54,707 nt of DNA, taken from positions 1-54,707 of the forward strand of contig CANJJI010000008.1 of the NCBI GenBank assembly GCA_947474545.1, given 5' to 3'. Of the stretch, positions 10,043 to 25,000 are shown piece after piece. The DNA comes from Beijerinckiaceae bacterium (GTDB lineage: Bacteria; Pseudomonadota; Alphaproteobacteria; Rhizobiales; Beijerinckiaceae). The position numbers and the translations under genes are program-made. Numbering within the stretch: position 1 is the first letter of the stretch; each line of letters opens with the position of its first letter. The notes under the pieces were generated by a model, which was not told the DNA's origin, ran no database searches, and saw nothing but the letters and a program-made list of their open reading frames with translations.

Positions 10043-10064
10043 GATCGTGTTCCCTGCCCCTCGC

Positions 10065-10373
10065 TCACAGGCCCGTCGTCACGTCGATGCGCTGACCCTC
10101 AGCCAGGGTCACCACCGCGTTCTTGACGTCGCTCTGCGTACCGCGTGTGCCGCGGAAAATCTTGGTCTTGCCCTTGCGGACAATGGTGTTGACGGCTTCG
10201 ACTTTCACGTCGAAGAGCTTTTCAACCGCAGCCTTGATCTGCGGCTTGGTTGCATCGCGCGAAACACGGAACACAACCTTGTTTTGTTCGGACGCAGCCG
10301 TCGCCTTTTCCGTAATCACGGGAGAGACGATGATGTTGTAATGGCGCTCGTCGGCAAATCGGGCCTGACTCAT
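10065..10373 (-). CDS. rplW: 50S ribosomal protein L23
   Basis: Large-subunit protein at the tunnel exit and docking site of trigger factor and SRP, 102 residues. It contains [14 protein letters not shown], the classic N-terminal motif, and the signature [20 protein letters not shown]. Its ATG directly abuts the rplD stop (TAAATG), so the two are translationally coupled. Confidence 0.97.
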   Translation of the reverse strand: MSQARFADERHYNIIVSPVITEKATAASEQNKVVFRVSRDATKPQIKAAVEKLFDVKVEAVNTIVRKGKTKIFRGTRGTQSDVKNAVVTLAEGQRIDVTTGL

Positions 10374-11018
10374 TTAATTCGCGCCTCCAGCGCCAGCTTT
10401 GTTGAAGCGCGAAACGAGCGCCTCAATGGCCGCGCGTGTCAGCACTAGCTTATCGCGGCGAACGATGTCGTAAACATTGATACCCTGCACCGGCAGTACA
10501 TCCACATTAGGAATGCTGCGCGCCGCAAGCTGGAAATTGATCTGCGGCTCGGCGCCATCAATAATCAGCGCATTGTTCAGGCCGATCTTCTCGAAAGATG
10601 ACCGCAGGAACTTTGTCTTGGGCTCGGCGATATCGGCATTCTGCCAGATGATCAGCGAACCATCCTTGGCCTTCGCCGACAGCGCATGACGCAACGCGAG
10701 CGCACGAACTTTCTTCGGCAGATCATGCGCATGGCTGCGAACTTGCGGCCCGAAGGCGCGGCCACCACCGCGGAACTGCGGCACGCGGGCCGAACCGTGA
10801 CGGGCGCCGCCGGTCCCCTTTTGCTTGTACATTTTCTTGCCGGTGCGCCAGATTTCAGCGCGATTTTTGACGGCATGAGTACCGGCGCGCCGGGCGGCGA
10901 GCTGATAGCGGATCATGCGGGCAATCAAGTCGGCGCGAGGCTCCAGGCCGAAGATCTCGTCATCGAGATCAATCGAGCCGTTGGCCGAGCCGTCGAGGGA
11001 CAATACGTCGATCTTCAC
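10374..11018 (-). CDS. rplD: 50S ribosomal protein L4
   Basis: Large-subunit protein of the tunnel wall, 214 residues. The extended tunnel loop is present: [25 protein letters not shown] begins near residue 63, with [20 protein letters not shown] following. In E. coli L4 is the autogenous regulator of the S10 operon; no matching leader was recognised here. It lies 3 bases after rplC and abuts rplW. Confidence 0.97.
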   Translation of the reverse strand: MKIDVLSLDGSANGSIDLDDEIFGLEPRADLIARMIRYQLAARRAGTHAVKNRAEIWRTGKKMYKQKGTGGARHGSARVPQFRGGGRAFGPQVRSHAHDLPKKVRALALRHALSAKAKDGSLIIWQNADIAEPKTKFLRSSFEKIGLNNALIIDGAEPQINFQLAARSIPNVDVLPVQGINVYDIVRRDKLVLTRAAIEALVSRFNKAGAGGAN

Positions 11019-11021
11019 GGC

Positions 11022-11762
11022 TCAGGACTCCTTGTTTTCTTCAGCAGAAGGCGCAGCCGCCTCAGCAGCAGGCGCATCAGCCTTGGCGCCGACACGGAAC
11101 TTGCCGGGAACAGGCGCATCCTTGTGCAGCGGGCGTTTGATCGCATCGCGCAGATAAATCCAGCCGCCGGCTTTGCCGGGAACGGCGCCTTGCACCAGGA
11201 CCAGACCGCGTTCCACATCGGTCTGCACCACTTTAAGGTTCAACGTGGTGATACGCTCGGCCCCCATATGGCCGGCCATCTTTTTGTTTTTGAAAGTCTT
11301 ACCAGGATCCTGACGGTTACCGGTCGAACCATGCGAACGGTGCGACAGCGAAACACCATGCGTTGCGCGTAGCCCCCCAAACAGCCACTTCTTCATCGGG
11401 CCGGCGAAGCCTTTACCGATCGAAATGCCGGTTACATCGACAAACTGACCGGCGACATAATGATCCGCAGTGATTTCCGCGCCGACAGGAATGAGTTTGT
11501 CAGCTTCGACACGAAATTCCGCGAGTTTCATTTTCGGCTCGACTTCGGCCTTGGCAAAGCGCTCACGCTCAGCCTTCGATACATTCTTAACCTTCGCCTT
11601 GCCGACACCAAGCTGCATGGCTGTATAGCCATTCACTTCGTCCGTGCGGTGAGCAACAACCTGACAACCATCCATCTTCAAAACCGTCACAGGGATATGT
11701 TCCCCAAGATCGGTGAAGATGCGGGTCATGCCCACCTTCTGTGCGATAACTCCTGACCGCAT
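11022..11762 (-). CDS. rplC: 50S ribosomal protein L3 with Ala/Glu-rich tail
   Basis: Large-subunit assembly-initiator protein near the peptidyl-transferase centre, 246 residues. The start [16 protein letters not shown] and the signature around [18 protein letters not shown] are clear, as is [20 protein letters not shown]. The C-terminus carries an acidic, alanine-rich tail of about 25 residues ([16 protein letters not shown]), which explains the length above the usual 205-215. It follows rpsJ after 129 bases. Confidence 0.97.
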   Translation of the reverse strand: MRSGVIAQKVGMTRIFTDLGEHIPVTVLKMDGCQVVAHRTDEVNGYTAMQLGVGKAKVKNVSKAERERFAKAEVEPKMKLAEFRVEADKLIPVGAEITADHYVAGQFVDVTGISIGKGFAGPMKKWLFGGLRATHGVSLSHRSHGSTGNRQDPGKTFKNKKMAGHMGAERITTLNLKVVQTDVERGLVLVQGAVPGKAGGWIYLRDAIKRPLHKDAPVPGKFRVGAKADAPAAEAAAPSAEENKES

Positions 11763-11891
11763 GTCCTTAAACCCTTCGAGGCTCCCGCCTCTTTCCTAAA
11801 CAATCAGGCTGCTGCCCTCTTGCTACAACATGGGACTTTCGCCCCTTTGGCACATTCCCCAAGGAAGAGGTGCCGGTTCCTTATCGACAAC

Positions 11892-12200
11892 TCAGAGCTT
11901 GATCTCGACATCCACACCAGCGGCGAGATCGAGTTTCATAAGAGCATCGACGGTCTGCGGCGTGGGATCTACAATATCGAGCACACGCTTGTGCGTACGG
12001 ATTTCGAACTGCTCACGCGACTTCTTGTCGACGTGCGGCGAGCGGTTCACCGTGAATTTTTCAATCTGCGTTGGCAGCGGGATCGGTCCGCGCACCTGCG
12101 CACCCGTCCGCTTCGCCGTCGAGACGATTTCCTTCGTCGAGGCATCGAGGATCCGGTGATCGAATGCCTTGAGACGTATGCGGATATTCTGACCGTTCAT
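11892..12200 (-). CDS. rpsJ: 30S ribosomal protein S10 (NusE)
   Basis: Small-subunit head protein that also acts as NusE in transcription antitermination together with NusB and NusG. It is 102 residues, with [19 protein letters not shown] at the start and the signature [19 protein letters not shown] followed by [17 protein letters not shown]. It stands 140 bases after tuf, behind an 11-bp hairpin, and 129 bases before rplC. Confidence 0.98.
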   Translation of the reverse strand: MNGQNIRIRLKAFDHRILDASTKEIVSTAKRTGAQVRGPIPLPTQIEKFTVNRSPHVDKKSREQFEIRTHKRVLDIVDPTPQTVDALMKLDLAAGVDVEIKL

Positions 12201-12292
12201 CGTTTCGTCCTTAATCGATCATCCCGCCGTCACAATAAGCACTGACAAGTGCCCACCGCCGCTTGAAGAACAATCTTTCCTGCAGAACAATC

Positions 12293-12331
12293 CGCTTCCC
12301 GGGCCTAGCGGAACGCCAGCCCCGGGAAGCG
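12293..12331 (-). repeat. Large hairpin between tuf and rpsJ
   Basis: Perfect 11-bp stem CGCTTCCCGGG (12293-12303) with CCCGGGAAGCG (12321-12331), enclosing 17 bases that can form a small inner stem (GCG/CGC). It begins 9 bases beyond the tuf stop. No U-run follows, so it may act as a partial terminator, an RNase-processing site or a 3'-end protector separating the str and S10 units. Confidence 0.5.
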
Positions 12332-12340
12332 AAACGTTAT

Positions 12341-13531
12341 TTATTCAATAATGCTGGCAACGACGCCTGCACCAACAGTACGGCCACCTTCGCGGATAGC
12401 GAAGCGGAGCTTCTCTTCCATCGCAATCGGCACGATGAGGGCAACGTCCATCGTCACGCTGTCGCCAGGCATAACCATTTCCGTGCCTTCCGGCAGAGTG
12501 CAGATGCCTGTCACGTCAGTTGTACGGAAGTAGAACTGTGGGCGATAGTTCGTGAAGAATGGCGTATGACGGCCGCCTTCGTCTTTGGTGAGAATGTAGG
12601 CTTCGGCCTTGAACTTTGTGTGTGGCTTCACCGAGCCGGGCTTGCAGAGAACCTGACCACGCTCAACGTCTTCACGCTTCGTGCCACGTAGCAAAGCGCC
12701 AATGTTGTCGCCAGCCTGACCCTGATCGAGCAGCTTGCGAAACATTTCAACGCCGGTAACAACAGTCTTCGTCGTCGCGCGCAGGCCGACGATTTCAACT
12801 TCTTCGCCAACCTTGACGATGCCGCGCTCGACACGGCCCGTGCACACAGTGCCACGGCCCGAAATCGAGAACACGTCTTCGACTGGCATCAGGAAGGGCA
12901 GATCAATCGGACGCTCGGGCTGCGGGATATAGGAATCAACCGTTTCCATAAGCTTCAGAATGGCTTCGCGGCCAATTTCCGGAGAACGGTCTTCAAGTGC
13001 GCAGAGTGCTGAACCCTTGGTGATCGGTATATCGTCACCGGGGAATTCATACTTCGAGAGAAGCTCACGAATTTCGAGCTCAACCAGTTCCAGTAGCTCA
13101 GCATCGTCGACCATGTCGACCTTGTTCATGAACACGACCAGCGCAGGAACGCCGACCTGACGGGCCAGCAGGATGTGCTCACGGGTCTGCGGCATTGGGC
13201 CGTCAGCTGAAGACACAACCAGGATCGCGCCGTCCATCTGCGCGGCGCCTGTAATCATGTTCTTCACATAGTCGGCATGGCCGGGGCAATCGACGTGGGC
13301 GTAATGGCGGTTCTTGGTCTCATATTCCACATGCGCCGTGGATATGGTGATGCCGCGAGCCTTTTCTTCCGGAGCCTTGTCGATCTGGTCATAGGCGGTG
13401 AACGTTGCGCCGCCCGTTTCCGCCAGGATCTTCGTGATCGCTGCGGTCAACGAGGTCTTGCCATGGTCAACGTGACCGATGGTGCCGATGTTGCAGTGAG
13501 GCTTGTTACGCGAAAATTTCTCTTTAGCCAT
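12341..13531 (-). CDS. tuf: Translation elongation factor Tu
   Basis: GTPase that brings aminoacyl-tRNA to the ribosome, 396 residues, normal length. G-domain motifs are GHVDHGKTS (residues 19-27), the switch-region segment [39 protein letters not shown] and GSALCALE. Domains 2 and 3 follow, ending [14 protein letters not shown]. It is placed 42 bases after fusA in the str operon. No second tuf copy occurs in this window; in particular none lies upstream of secE. Confidence 0.99.
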   Translation of the reverse strand: MAKEKFSRNKPHCNIGTIGHVDHGKTSLTAAITKILAETGGATFTAYDQIDKAPEEKARGITISTAHVEYETKNRHYAHVDCPGHADYVKNMITGAAQMDGAILVVSSADGPMPQTREHILLARQVGVPALVVFMNKVDMVDDAELLELVELEIRELLSKYEFPGDDIPITKGSALCALEDRSPEIGREAILKLMETVDSYIPQPERPIDLPFLMPVEDVFSISGRGTVCTGRVERGIVKVGEEVEIVGLRATTKTVVTGVEMFRKLLDQGQAGDNIGALLRGTKREDVERGQVLCKPGSVKPHTKFKAEAYILTKDEGGRHTPFFTNYRPQFYFRTTDVTGICTLPEGTEMVMPGDSVTMDVALIVPIAMEEKLRFAIREGGRTVGAGVVASIIE

Positions 13532-13573
13532 AGTTGGGCTCCTCTAACTCGCTGTTTCCTGGCGATTCAACGA

Positions 13574-15649
13574 TCAGGCGTATTTGGCCTGAATCTTCTC
13601 GGCTTCATTACGCGGCACTTCCGCATAATGATCGAATTGCATGGTGTAACTGGCGCGGCCCTGTGAGAAAGACCGCAGATTGTTCACGTACCCGAACATG
13701 TTGGCGAGCGGCACCATCGCACTCACCACATTCGCATTGCCGCGCATGTCCTGACCCTGGATCTGGCCACGGCGGGAATTCAAGTCACCGATGACGCTGC
13801 CGGTGTATTCTTCCGGGGTCACCACTTCGACTTTCATGACTGGCTCAAGCAAGACGCAGCCAGCCTTTTGCAACGCTTCACGCAACCCTGCACGCGAGGC
13901 GATTTCGAACGCCAGAGCCGACGAATCCACTTCGTGGAAAGCGCCATCGATCAGCGTAACCTTGATGTCGACGACCGGGAAGCCAGCAACGATGCCGGCC
14001 CCAAGAACGGACTCGAGCCCCTTGTTGACACCAGGAATGTATTCTTTAGGCACTGCGCCGCCCACGATCTTGGACTCAAATTCAAATCCCTTGCCAGCTT
14101 CGTTAGGCTCGAGAATGAACTTGATACGCGCAAACTGACCCGTACCACCTGATTGCTTCTTGTGGGTATAGTCGTGCTCGACAGTTCGCGTCGCCTTTTC
14201 GCGATAAGCGACCTGCGGCGCGCCAACATTCACTTCCACCTTGTGGGTGCGCTTAAGTATGTCGACCTTGATGTCGAGATGCAGTTCGCCCATGCCCTTG
14301 ATGATGGTCTGACCGGATTCCTGATCGGTCGACACACGGAAGGAAGGATCTTCGTTGGCGAGCTTCAGCAGCGCCGTCGTCATCTTTTCCTGATCGGCCT
14401 TGGTCTTCGGCTCGACCGCCATTTCAATGACAGGCTCCGGGAATTCCATCTTTTCCAGAATGACTGGCTTCAAAGGATCGCACAGGGTTTCGCCAGTACG
14501 GGTATCCTTCATGCCAACCAGCGCGACGATGTCTCCAGCATAGGCTTCGGAAATTTCTTCGCGGTTGTTGGCATGCATGAGAACCATGCGGCCAACACGC
14601 TCGTTCTTGTCGCGCGTCGAATTCAGCAGCGCTTGCCCCTTGCCGAGTACACCCGAATAAACGCGCGCAAAAGTCAAGACGCCGTAGGGATCGTCCATGA
14701 TCTTGAACGCCAGCAGAGACAATGGCTGATCGTCACCCGGCAGACGCTCGGTTTCTTCACCGGTCTTGAAATCAACGCCCTTGATCGCGCCACGATCGAG
14801 TGGCGAAGGAAGGTAATCGACAACCGCATCAAGCAATGGCTGAACGCCCTTGTTCTTGAAAGCCGAGCCGCACAGAACCGGGAAGAAGGCGCTGGTCAGA
14901 ACCGCCTTGCGAATGAGCTTCTTGAGGGTCTCTTCGTTTGGCTCGTTACCATCAAGGTAATCGGCCATCGCATCGTCGTCCATTTCGACAGCCGCTTCGA
15001 TCAGCGCGAAACGATATTCCTTGGCCTTTTCGACCATGTCCGCGGGAATGTCGAGATTGGCATCGAAATCCGCGCCCAGCGATTCACCAGACCAGACTAC
15101 AGCCTTCATGCGGATAAGATCCACGAGGCCAACGAAATCGTTCTCAGCGCCGATCGGCAACTGAATCGCAATCGGCTTGGCACCGAGGCGGGTCTTGATG
15201 TCCTCAAGGCATTTGTAGAAATCAGCGCCTGTCTTGTCCATCTTGTTGGCGAAAACGATGCGGGGCACACGATACTTGTCACCTTGACGCCAGACAGTTT
15301 CAGTCTGCGGCTCAACGCCCTGGTTGGAGTCAAGAACGCATACAGCGCCATCGAGCACGCGCAGCGAGCGCTCAACTTCAATCGTGAAATCGACATGGCC
15401 AGGAGTGTCGATGATGTTCAGGCGCTTGCCATTCCAGATTGCAGTGGTCGCAGCAGAGGTGATCGTGATACCACGCTCCTGTTCCTGCTCCATGAAATCC
15501 ATGGTGGCGGCGCCATCATGAACTTCACCAATCTTGTGGCTCTTACCGGTATAATAGAGCACGCGCTCAGTCGTCGTGGTCTTGCCAGCGTCGATATGAG
15601 CCATGATCCCGAAATTGCGGTAATCGGCGAGTGCATATTGGCGGGCCAT
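13574..15649 (-). CDS. fusA: Translation elongation factor G
   Basis: Translocase GTPase, 691 residues from the ATG at 15649 ([20 protein letters not shown]). A longer frame upstream overlaps rpsG and is rejected. The P-loop [13 protein letters not shown], the switch segment [33 protein letters not shown] and [10 protein letters not shown] are visible, followed by domains II-V with [17 protein letters not shown] near the C-terminus. It lies between rpsG (49 nt) and tuf (42 nt). Confidence 0.99.
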   Translation of the reverse strand: MARQYALADYRNFGIMAHIDAGKTTTTERVLYYTGKSHKIGEVHDGAATMDFMEQEQERGITITSAATTAIWNGKRLNIIDTPGHVDFTIEVERSLRVLDGAVCVLDSNQGVEPQTETVWRQGDKYRVPRIVFANKMDKTGADFYKCLEDIKTRLGAKPIAIQLPIGAENDFVGLVDLIRMKAVVWSGESLGADFDANLDIPADMVEKAKEYRFALIEAAVEMDDDAMADYLDGNEPNEETLKKLIRKAVLTSAFFPVLCGSAFKNKGVQPLLDAVVDYLPSPLDRGAIKGVDFKTGEETERLPGDDQPLSLLAFKIMDDPYGVLTFARVYSGVLGKGQALLNSTRDKNERVGRMVLMHANNREEISEAYAGDIVALVGMKDTRTGETLCDPLKPVILEKMEFPEPVIEMAVEPKTKADQEKMTTALLKLANEDPSFRVSTDQESGQTIIKGMGELHLDIKVDILKRTHKVEVNVGAPQVAYREKATRTVEHDYTHKKQSGGTGQFARIKFILEPNEAGKGFEFESKIVGGAVPKEYIPGVNKGLESVLGAGIVAGFPVVDIKVTLIDGAFHEVDSSALAFEIASRAGLREALQKAGCVLLEPVMKVEVVTPEEYTGSVIGDLNSRRGQIQGQDMRGNANVVSAMVPLANMFGYVNNLRSFSQGRASYTMQFDHYAEVPRNEAEKIQAKYA

Positions 15650-15698
15650 AATCTTATCCTCTTTGCAGGCTGCTACAGCCCGGCAATTTGATAGGGGG

Positions 15699-16169
15699 TT
15701 ACCAGCGGTAATGGGCGAAGGCGCGGTTGGCTTCGGCCATACGATGCGTGTCTTCACGCTTCTTGACCGCATTACCGCGATTGTTGGCAGCATCCATCAG
15801 CTCGGCTGACAGACGATCTTCCATGGTCTTATCGTTTCGGGCGCGCGCAGCGGCAATGAGCCAACGGATGGCGAGGGCCTGACGGCGCTCTGTGCGAACT
15901 TCAACGGGAACCTGATAAGTAGCACCACCGACACGGCGCGAACGCACCTCAACGGCGGGCGAAACATTCTCAAGCGCCGTACGGAACGTGACAAGCGGAT
16001 CGCTCTTCAGCTTCGCTTCAACCTGATCGAACGCACCATAGACAATACGCTCAGCGCCAGACTTCTTGCCGGCATACATGATGGCGTTCATGAACTTCGC
16101 AACAACCTCGTCGCCATACTTGGCGTCGGGTGTCATCTCGCGTTTTTCTGCACTGTGACGGCGCGACAT
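15699..16169 (-). CDS. rpsG: 30S ribosomal protein S7
   Basis: Head-organising small-subunit protein that binds 16S rRNA and is the autogenous str-operon regulator in E. coli. It has 156 residues, beginning [20 protein letters not shown]. The family signature appears as [19 protein letters not shown], and [18 protein letters not shown] precedes [14 protein letters not shown]. It lies 26 bases after rpsL. Confidence 0.98.
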   Translation of the reverse strand: MSRRHSAEKREMTPDAKYGDEVVAKFMNAIMYAGKKSGAERIVYGAFDQVEAKLKSDPLVTFRTALENVSPAVEVRSRRVGGATYQVPVEVRTERRQALAIRWLIAAARARNDKTMEDRLSAELMDAANNRGNAVKKREDTHRMAEANRAFAHYRW

Positions 16170-16195
16170 TGGGTCTACCTCTTGATTCGCGATAC

Positions 16196-16567
16196 TTACT
16201 TCGGACGCTTGGCGCCATATTTCGAACGGCGCTGCTTGCGGTCCTTGACGCCTTGCGTATCCAGAACGCCGCGCAGAATGTGATAACGAACGCCAGGAAG
16301 ATCCTTCACGCGACCGCCGCGGATCATGACGACCGAATGCTCTTGAAGGTTATGACCTTCACCGGGAATGTAGCCGATCACTTCAAAGCCATTGGTGAGG
16401 CGCACCTTGGCAACCTTACGAAGCGCCGAGTTTGGCTTCTTCGGGGTCGTCGTATATACGCGCGTACATACACCGCGCTTCTGAGGGCAGGCCTCCATGT
16501 GGCGAGCCTTCTCACGGTACACTTTCGGTTGCCGCGGTTTGCGGATCAACTGACTGATCGTCGGCAT
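16196..16567 (-). CDS. rpsL: 30S ribosomal protein S12
   Basis: Decoding-centre protein and first gene of the str operon, 123 residues. [16 protein letters not shown] and [16 protein letters not shown] are intact, including the lysines whose mutation gives streptomycin resistance in other bacteria, so the sequence looks wild type. It is preceded by a roughly 370-nt leader with several strong inverted repeats, one of them 26-44 bases before the start codon. Confidence 0.98.
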   Translation of the reverse strand: MPTISQLIRKPRQPKVYREKARHMEACPQKRGVCTRVYTTTPKKPNSALRKVAKVRLTNGFEVIGYIPGEGHNLQEHSVVMIRGGRVKDLPGVRYHILRGVLDTQGVKDRKQRRSKYGAKRPK

Positions 16568-16592
16568 ATCAAGCCCTTCTCAGACAACATGT

Positions 16593-16611
16593 GCCAGACG
16601 GTAAGTCTGGC
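16593..16611 (-). repeat. Hairpin just upstream of rpsL
   Basis: Perfect 7-bp inverted repeat GCCAGAC / GTCTGGC with a 5-base loop, ending 26 bases before the rpsL start. In the mRNA it would lie close to the ribosome-binding region and could influence initiation. The function is inferred from position only. Confidence 0.45.
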
Positions 16612-16686
16612 CGAATGGATTCGAGCTATTCCGGACATCCGGAAGCGCCCTTGAGCCCCATGAAAGTTGCAGATTCCGGAGAACCT

Positions 16687-16717
16687 GCGCAGATTCATGC
16701 GCAAAGCGAATCTGCGC
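16687..16717 (-). repeat. 10-bp inverted repeat in str leader
   Basis: Perfect pairing of GCGCAGATTC (16687-16696) with GAATCTGCGC (16708-16717) around an 11-base spacer. There is no U-run after it, so it is not a standard intrinsic terminator. It probably forms a stable stem in the untranslated leader of rpsL. Confidence 0.45.
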
Positions 16718-16939
16718 CATAAGCCCTTCCGGACTTTTAGCGCAGCCTGTGCATAGGACCGTGATACAATCGTGCCCGAAGGCCCGGCATCAAGGTCTTA
16801 CCTCATGTACCAGCTTGGACCCTAAGGGGTTTTGCCGGAGTGACTTCCGTCTCAGTGAGGTCAACAGCGTTTAGTTTCTGATGTTCTGGGCTAGGCGCCT
16901 GGAAGCGGAAGAAACTACGGCCTGTTTCAATGTTGGCCG

Positions 16940-16968
16940 TTCCTAATCGTATGACAGCCGCTCGTCAA
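16940..16968 (-). promoter_or_regulatory. Candidate sigma-70-type promoter of the str operon
   Basis: TTGACG at 16963-16968 (minus strand) is a near-consensus -35 box. With 17 bases of spacing the -10 would be TAGGAA (16940-16945), or TTAGGA with 16. The -10 match is weak, so the exact promoter is uncertain, but this is the best -35 box in the region. Confidence 0.35.
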
Positions 16969-17124
16969 GTCCTTTCGCACTGCAAAACGCATTGAATTGA
17001 CTCAATTAACGGCTACGCCGCTGCGCCAACAATGCCGAGCATCGCATTTTTGGTAAACAACGCGTTAACAAGAGGTTGCGCCCAAGACGACGATTAACTT
17101 TTCTGACAAATTCATCCGCAACTT

Positions 17125-17583
17125 TCATTCGAGCGATAGAACGACTACCGATTTGAGAAGCTGTACCGCCAATTCCGGCGCCTCTGGAACTGGCACGGCG
17201 CTCAAAGAGAGCCGTTTGCCCTGCAATGATTCCAAAACCGCAGATTCGCGTTTGATTTCGCTTCCAGACAATCCGCGGGCGATTAACGCTTCGATCACTG
17301 AATTTGCAGCGGCAGTCGCGCCCACCATATGTTCGCTGACAATGCTGATCATACCCTGCATCATGGACTTCGCACGCTCACTGGTGTGCAGGACCCGCCC
17401 GGACTCGTCTAACAGGATCGTCCCTAAGGCCATCATCTCATAGGCGTCTACGATACCCCGTGCCCGCGCTCCCGCCAACATCGGAGCAATGAAGCCGGCG
17501 GGAACCATGTCCACAGGCGCTGCCGGATGAGCGGGATGGATTCCGGCGCTGGCCGCACCTTCCGCTCCGATCTGCCTCTTCAT
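17125..17583 (-). CDS. Lone PAS-like domain protein
   Basis: A 152-residue protein starting at the ATG at 17583. A GGGGAG Shine-Dalgarno lies 6 bases upstream, better than the GTG at 17601 that would put this signal inside the gene. Residues 54-74 (GTILLDESGRVLHTSERAK) followed by a helical stretch and strands near 118-132 and 143-151 resemble the PAS-like sensing domain that precedes the LuxR-type DNA-binding domain in some regulators. No helix-turn-helix follows, since the stop comes directly after the last strand. It sits alone between rpoC (behind a terminator) and the str operon. It could be a small sensor or scaffold, or a truncated regulator. Family assignment is tentative. Confidence 0.6.
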   Translation of the reverse strand: MKRQIGAEGAASAGIHPAHPAAPVDMVPAGFIAPMLAGARARGIVDAYEMMALGTILLDESGRVLHTSERAKSMMQGMISIVSEHMVGATAAANSVIEALIARGLSGSEIKRESAVLESLQGKRLSLSAVPVPEAPELAVQLLKSVVVLSLE

Positions 17584-17745
17584 GCCGCACTCCCCAATCA
17601 CGCTGACGCTCTCAGTCTTAGGCGATGGCGTTGAGATTGGACCATCGGAAACCCAGCCGATGTGCGAAATCGCACACGCTGAAACATTCAGTAAAGATTC
17701 GTTAAGCTTTATTCATGACTGCGGATTGGCAATTGAATGGCGGTA

Positions 17746-17767
17746 GTTTGCCAAATTGGCGGCAAAC
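17746..17767. repeat. Inverted repeat upstream of the PAS-like gene
   Basis: GTTTGCC (17746-17752) and GGCAAAC (17761-17767) form an inverted repeat around an 8-base spacer that can partly pair with itself (GCC/GGC). It lies about 165 bases upstream of the PAS-like gene and directly next to the rpoC terminator. It could be an operator or part of the terminator region; no function is shown. Confidence 0.3.
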
Positions 17768-17798
17768 AAAAAGGGCCACCCGAAGGTAGCCCTTTAAA
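17768..17798 (-). terminator. Intrinsic terminator after rpoC
   Basis: On the minus strand the sequence reads AAAGGGCTACC, a UUCG tetraloop, GGTGGCCCTTT and then further T residues (TTTTT in total). This is an 11-bp stem with one G-U pair and a C(UUCG)G closing, 22 bases beyond the rpoC stop. It should end the rplJL-rpoBC transcript. Confidence 0.88.
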
Positions 17799-17820
17799 GT
17801 TGAAGTTGATTGGCGCCAGC

Positions 17821-21999
<4,179 letters not shown>

Positions 22000-22060
22000 A
22001 TCTGTCTCCTGAAGCAAGGGACCGTGTTATTCACGTTCCCGCCGGTTGGATATTGTCTTT

Positions 22061-22078
22061 GCGGGGGCAAGCCCCCGC
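22061..22078 (-). repeat. GC-rich hairpin between rpoB and rpoC
   Basis: Perfect inverted repeat GCGGGGGC / GCCCCCGC with only two bases between the arms, in the 93-nt rpoB-rpoC spacer. No U-run follows, so it is more likely an mRNA processing or stability element than a terminator. Confidence 0.5.
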
Positions 22079-22092
22079 TTCACGCACGCGGA

Positions 22093-25000
22093 TTATTCGG
22101 CAGCTTCGGCCGGGGGAGGCAGTTCCACCGGCAGGGTATTCGTCAGTTCGACATTGAGGCCAAGCGAACGCATTTCCTTGACAAGCACGTTGAAGCTCTC
22201 GGGAATGCCTGATTCAAACGCATCGTCGCCACGCACGATAGCCTCATAGACCTTGGTACGGCCTGCCACGTCGTCGGACTTCACGGTCAGCATTTCCTGC
22301 AGTGTATAGGCAGCGCCATAAGCTTCGAGCGCCCAGACCTCCATTTCGCCGAAGCGCTGTCCGCCGAACTGCGCCTTGCCGCCCAACGGCTGCTGGGTGA
22401 CGAGTGAGTAAGGCCCGATCGAGCGCGCATGGATCTTGTCATCGACAAGGTGATGCAGTTTCAGGATGTAGATGTACCCGACAGTCACTTTACGATCGAA
22501 GGCTTCGCCCGTACGGCCGTCGAACAAGGTCACCTGCCCCGATGAATCGAGACCGGCGCTTTGCAGCATATCAACAATGTCCTTCTCGCGCGCACCGTCG
22601 AACACGGGGGTCGCGATCGGCACGCCTTTGCGGAGGTTTTCACCAAGCTCCAGCACGGCGCCATCATCGAGATCCTTGATATGACCGGCATCGCCATAAA
22701 TCGTGCCTAGCTTTTCGCGCACCGGCTGGATGTTGCCATTCCTCAAGTAAGCATTGACGGTCTCGCCGACTTGCTTGCCAAGACCTGCACAGGCCCAGCC
22801 AAGATGCGTCTCAAGAATCTGACCGACGTTCATGCGGCTCGGCACGCCCAACGGATTGAGCACGACGTCCACAGGTTGGCCATCAGCCAGGAATGGCATG
22901 TCTTCACTGGCCAGAATGCGTGACACGACACCCTTGTTGCCATGGCGTCCCGCCATCTTGTCGCCCGGCTGGATCTTGCGCTTCACAGCAACGAAGACCT
23001 TGACCATCTTCATCACGCCTGGTGGCAATTCGTCACCACGTTGCAGCTTTTCGACCTTGTCGAGGAAGCGATTCTCGAGGCTTTTCTTGGCCTCATCATA
23101 TTGCTTCCGCATCGCCTCGATTTCACCCATTACGGCGTCATCTTCGATGGCAAAGGTCCACCATTGAGAACGCGGATATTCGTCCAGCGTCTCGCGAGTG
23201 AGCTTCGAATCTTTTTTGAAGCTCTTCGGGCCGGATGTCGCAACCTTGCCTGTAAGGACACTGGAAAGACGCGCATAGACGTTGCGGTCGAGGATAGCTA
23301 ATTCGTCGTCGCGATCCTTGGACAGACGTTCGATTTCCTCGCGCTCAATGGCCTGCGCGCGCTCGTCCTTTTCGACGCCATGACGATTGAACACGCGCAC
23401 TTCCACGATCGTGCCTTGAACGCCCGGCGGCACACGCAGCGAAGTGTCGCGAACGTCCGCAGCCTTCTCGCCGAAGATCGCGCGCAGAAGTTTTTCTTCT
23501 GGCGTAATCGGGCTCTCGCCCTTGGGCGTGATCTTGCCGCAAAGAATGTCGCCCGCCTGAACTTCCGCACCAATGTACACGATGCCGGCTTCATCGAGAT
23601 TCTTCAGCGCTTCTTCCGACACGTTGGGAATATCACGCGTGATTTCTTCCGGCCCTAGCTTGGTGTCGCGCGCCATCACTTCGAACTCGTCGATGTGAAT
23701 GGAAGTAAACACGTCATCGCGCACGATGCGCTCATTCAGCAGGATCGAATCTTCGAAGTTATAGCCATTCCACGGCATGAACGCGACGAGCACGTTGCGG
23801 CCGAGAGCCAGTTCGCCAAGATCGGTCGAAGGACCATCGGCAATGATGTCGCCCTTGCGCACAAAATCGCCAACCTTCACCAGCGGACGCTGATTGATAC
23901 AGGTGGACTGGTTCGAGCGCTGGAACTTCAGCAAGCGATAGATATCGACCCCAGGCTTGGATGGATCAGCTTCTTCGGTCGCGCGCACGACGATACGGGT
24001 TGCATCGATCTGATCGACGATACCCGTGCGGCGTGCGGCAATCGCGGCGCCGGAATCGCGCGCCACAATCATTTCCATACCTGTTCCGACCAGTGGAGCA
24101 TCGGCTTTAACCAGCGGCACGGCCTGACGCTGCATGTTAGAGCCCATCAGCGCGCGGTTCGCGTCATCGTTCTCAAGGAACGGGATGAGCGCCGCTGCTA
24201 CAGACACGAGCTGCTTGGGAGAAACATCCATGTAATCGACACGATCACGCGGCGCCATCATCACGTCGCCGGCGTGGCGGCAGACGATGAGATCTTCAGC
24301 CAGCATTCCATTCTTGTCTATGCTGGCATTGGCCTGCGCAACATAATGTTTCTGCTCCTCCATTGCCGAAAGATACAATACTTCGTCGGTAACGCGGCCA
24401 TCCTTCACACGGCGATAGGGCGCTTCGATGAAGCCATATTTGTTCACGCGCGCAAAAGTTGCCAGCGAGTTGATCAAGCCGATGTTCGGGCCTTCCGGCG
24501 TTTCAATCGGGCAAATACGGCCATAATGGGTCGGATGCACGTCGCGTACTTCGAAGCCAGCACGTTCACGGGTCAAACCACCCGGTCCAAGCGCCGAGAG
24601 ACGGCGCTTGTGCGTGACTTCAGATAGCGGATTCGTCTGATCCATGAACTGCGACAACTGCGAAGAACCGAAGAATTCACGCACGGCTGCAGCCGCCGGC
24701 TTGGCGTTGATGAGATCCTGCGGCATGACTGTATCGATATCGACACTGGACATACGCTCCTTGATCGCTCGCTCCATGCGCAGCAATCCGAGGCGATATT
24801 GATTTTCCATCAGCTCGCCGACCGAACGCACGCGGCGGTTGCCAAGATGGTCGATGTCGTCGATGTCGCCGCGCCCATCGCGCAGGTCCACCAGCGCCCT
24901 GGCGACAGCCAGAATGTCGTCCTTGCGCAGAACCCGAACGGTGTCTTCCGCATCCAGATCAAGACGCATGTTCATTTTCACGCGCCCAACGGCGCTGAGA

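Larger units (their letters stand above)
16568..17124. other. 557-base region without genes: str-operon promoter and leader
   Basis: No protein or RNA gene was recognised. Reading towards rpsL on the minus strand, it holds a TTGACG box at 16963-16968 with a possible -10 near 16940, then about 370 nt of leader. Inverted repeats are GCCAGAC/GTCTGGC (16593-16611), TTCCGGA/TCCGGAA (16629-16644) and a perfect 10-bp pair GCGCAGATTC/GAATCTGCGC (16687-16717). The part from about 16970 to 17124 is more AT-rich and shows nothing specific. Confidence 0.6.

Noticed and set aside
14153-15691. 512-codon plus-strand frame inside fusA
   Set aside because: It lies entirely opposite the well-supported EF-G gene and its translation (arginine/histidine/leucine-rich) has no protein-family character; it is a mirror of the codon bias on the other strand.
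22061-22078. Intrinsic terminator between rpoB and rpoC
   Set aside because: The hairpin is strong but no U-run follows on the transcribed strand, and rpoC needs to be cotranscribed.
23695-24627. 310-codon plus-strand frame inside rpoB
   Set aside because: It is antisense to the central rpoB region including the rifampicin cluster and has no recognisable motif.
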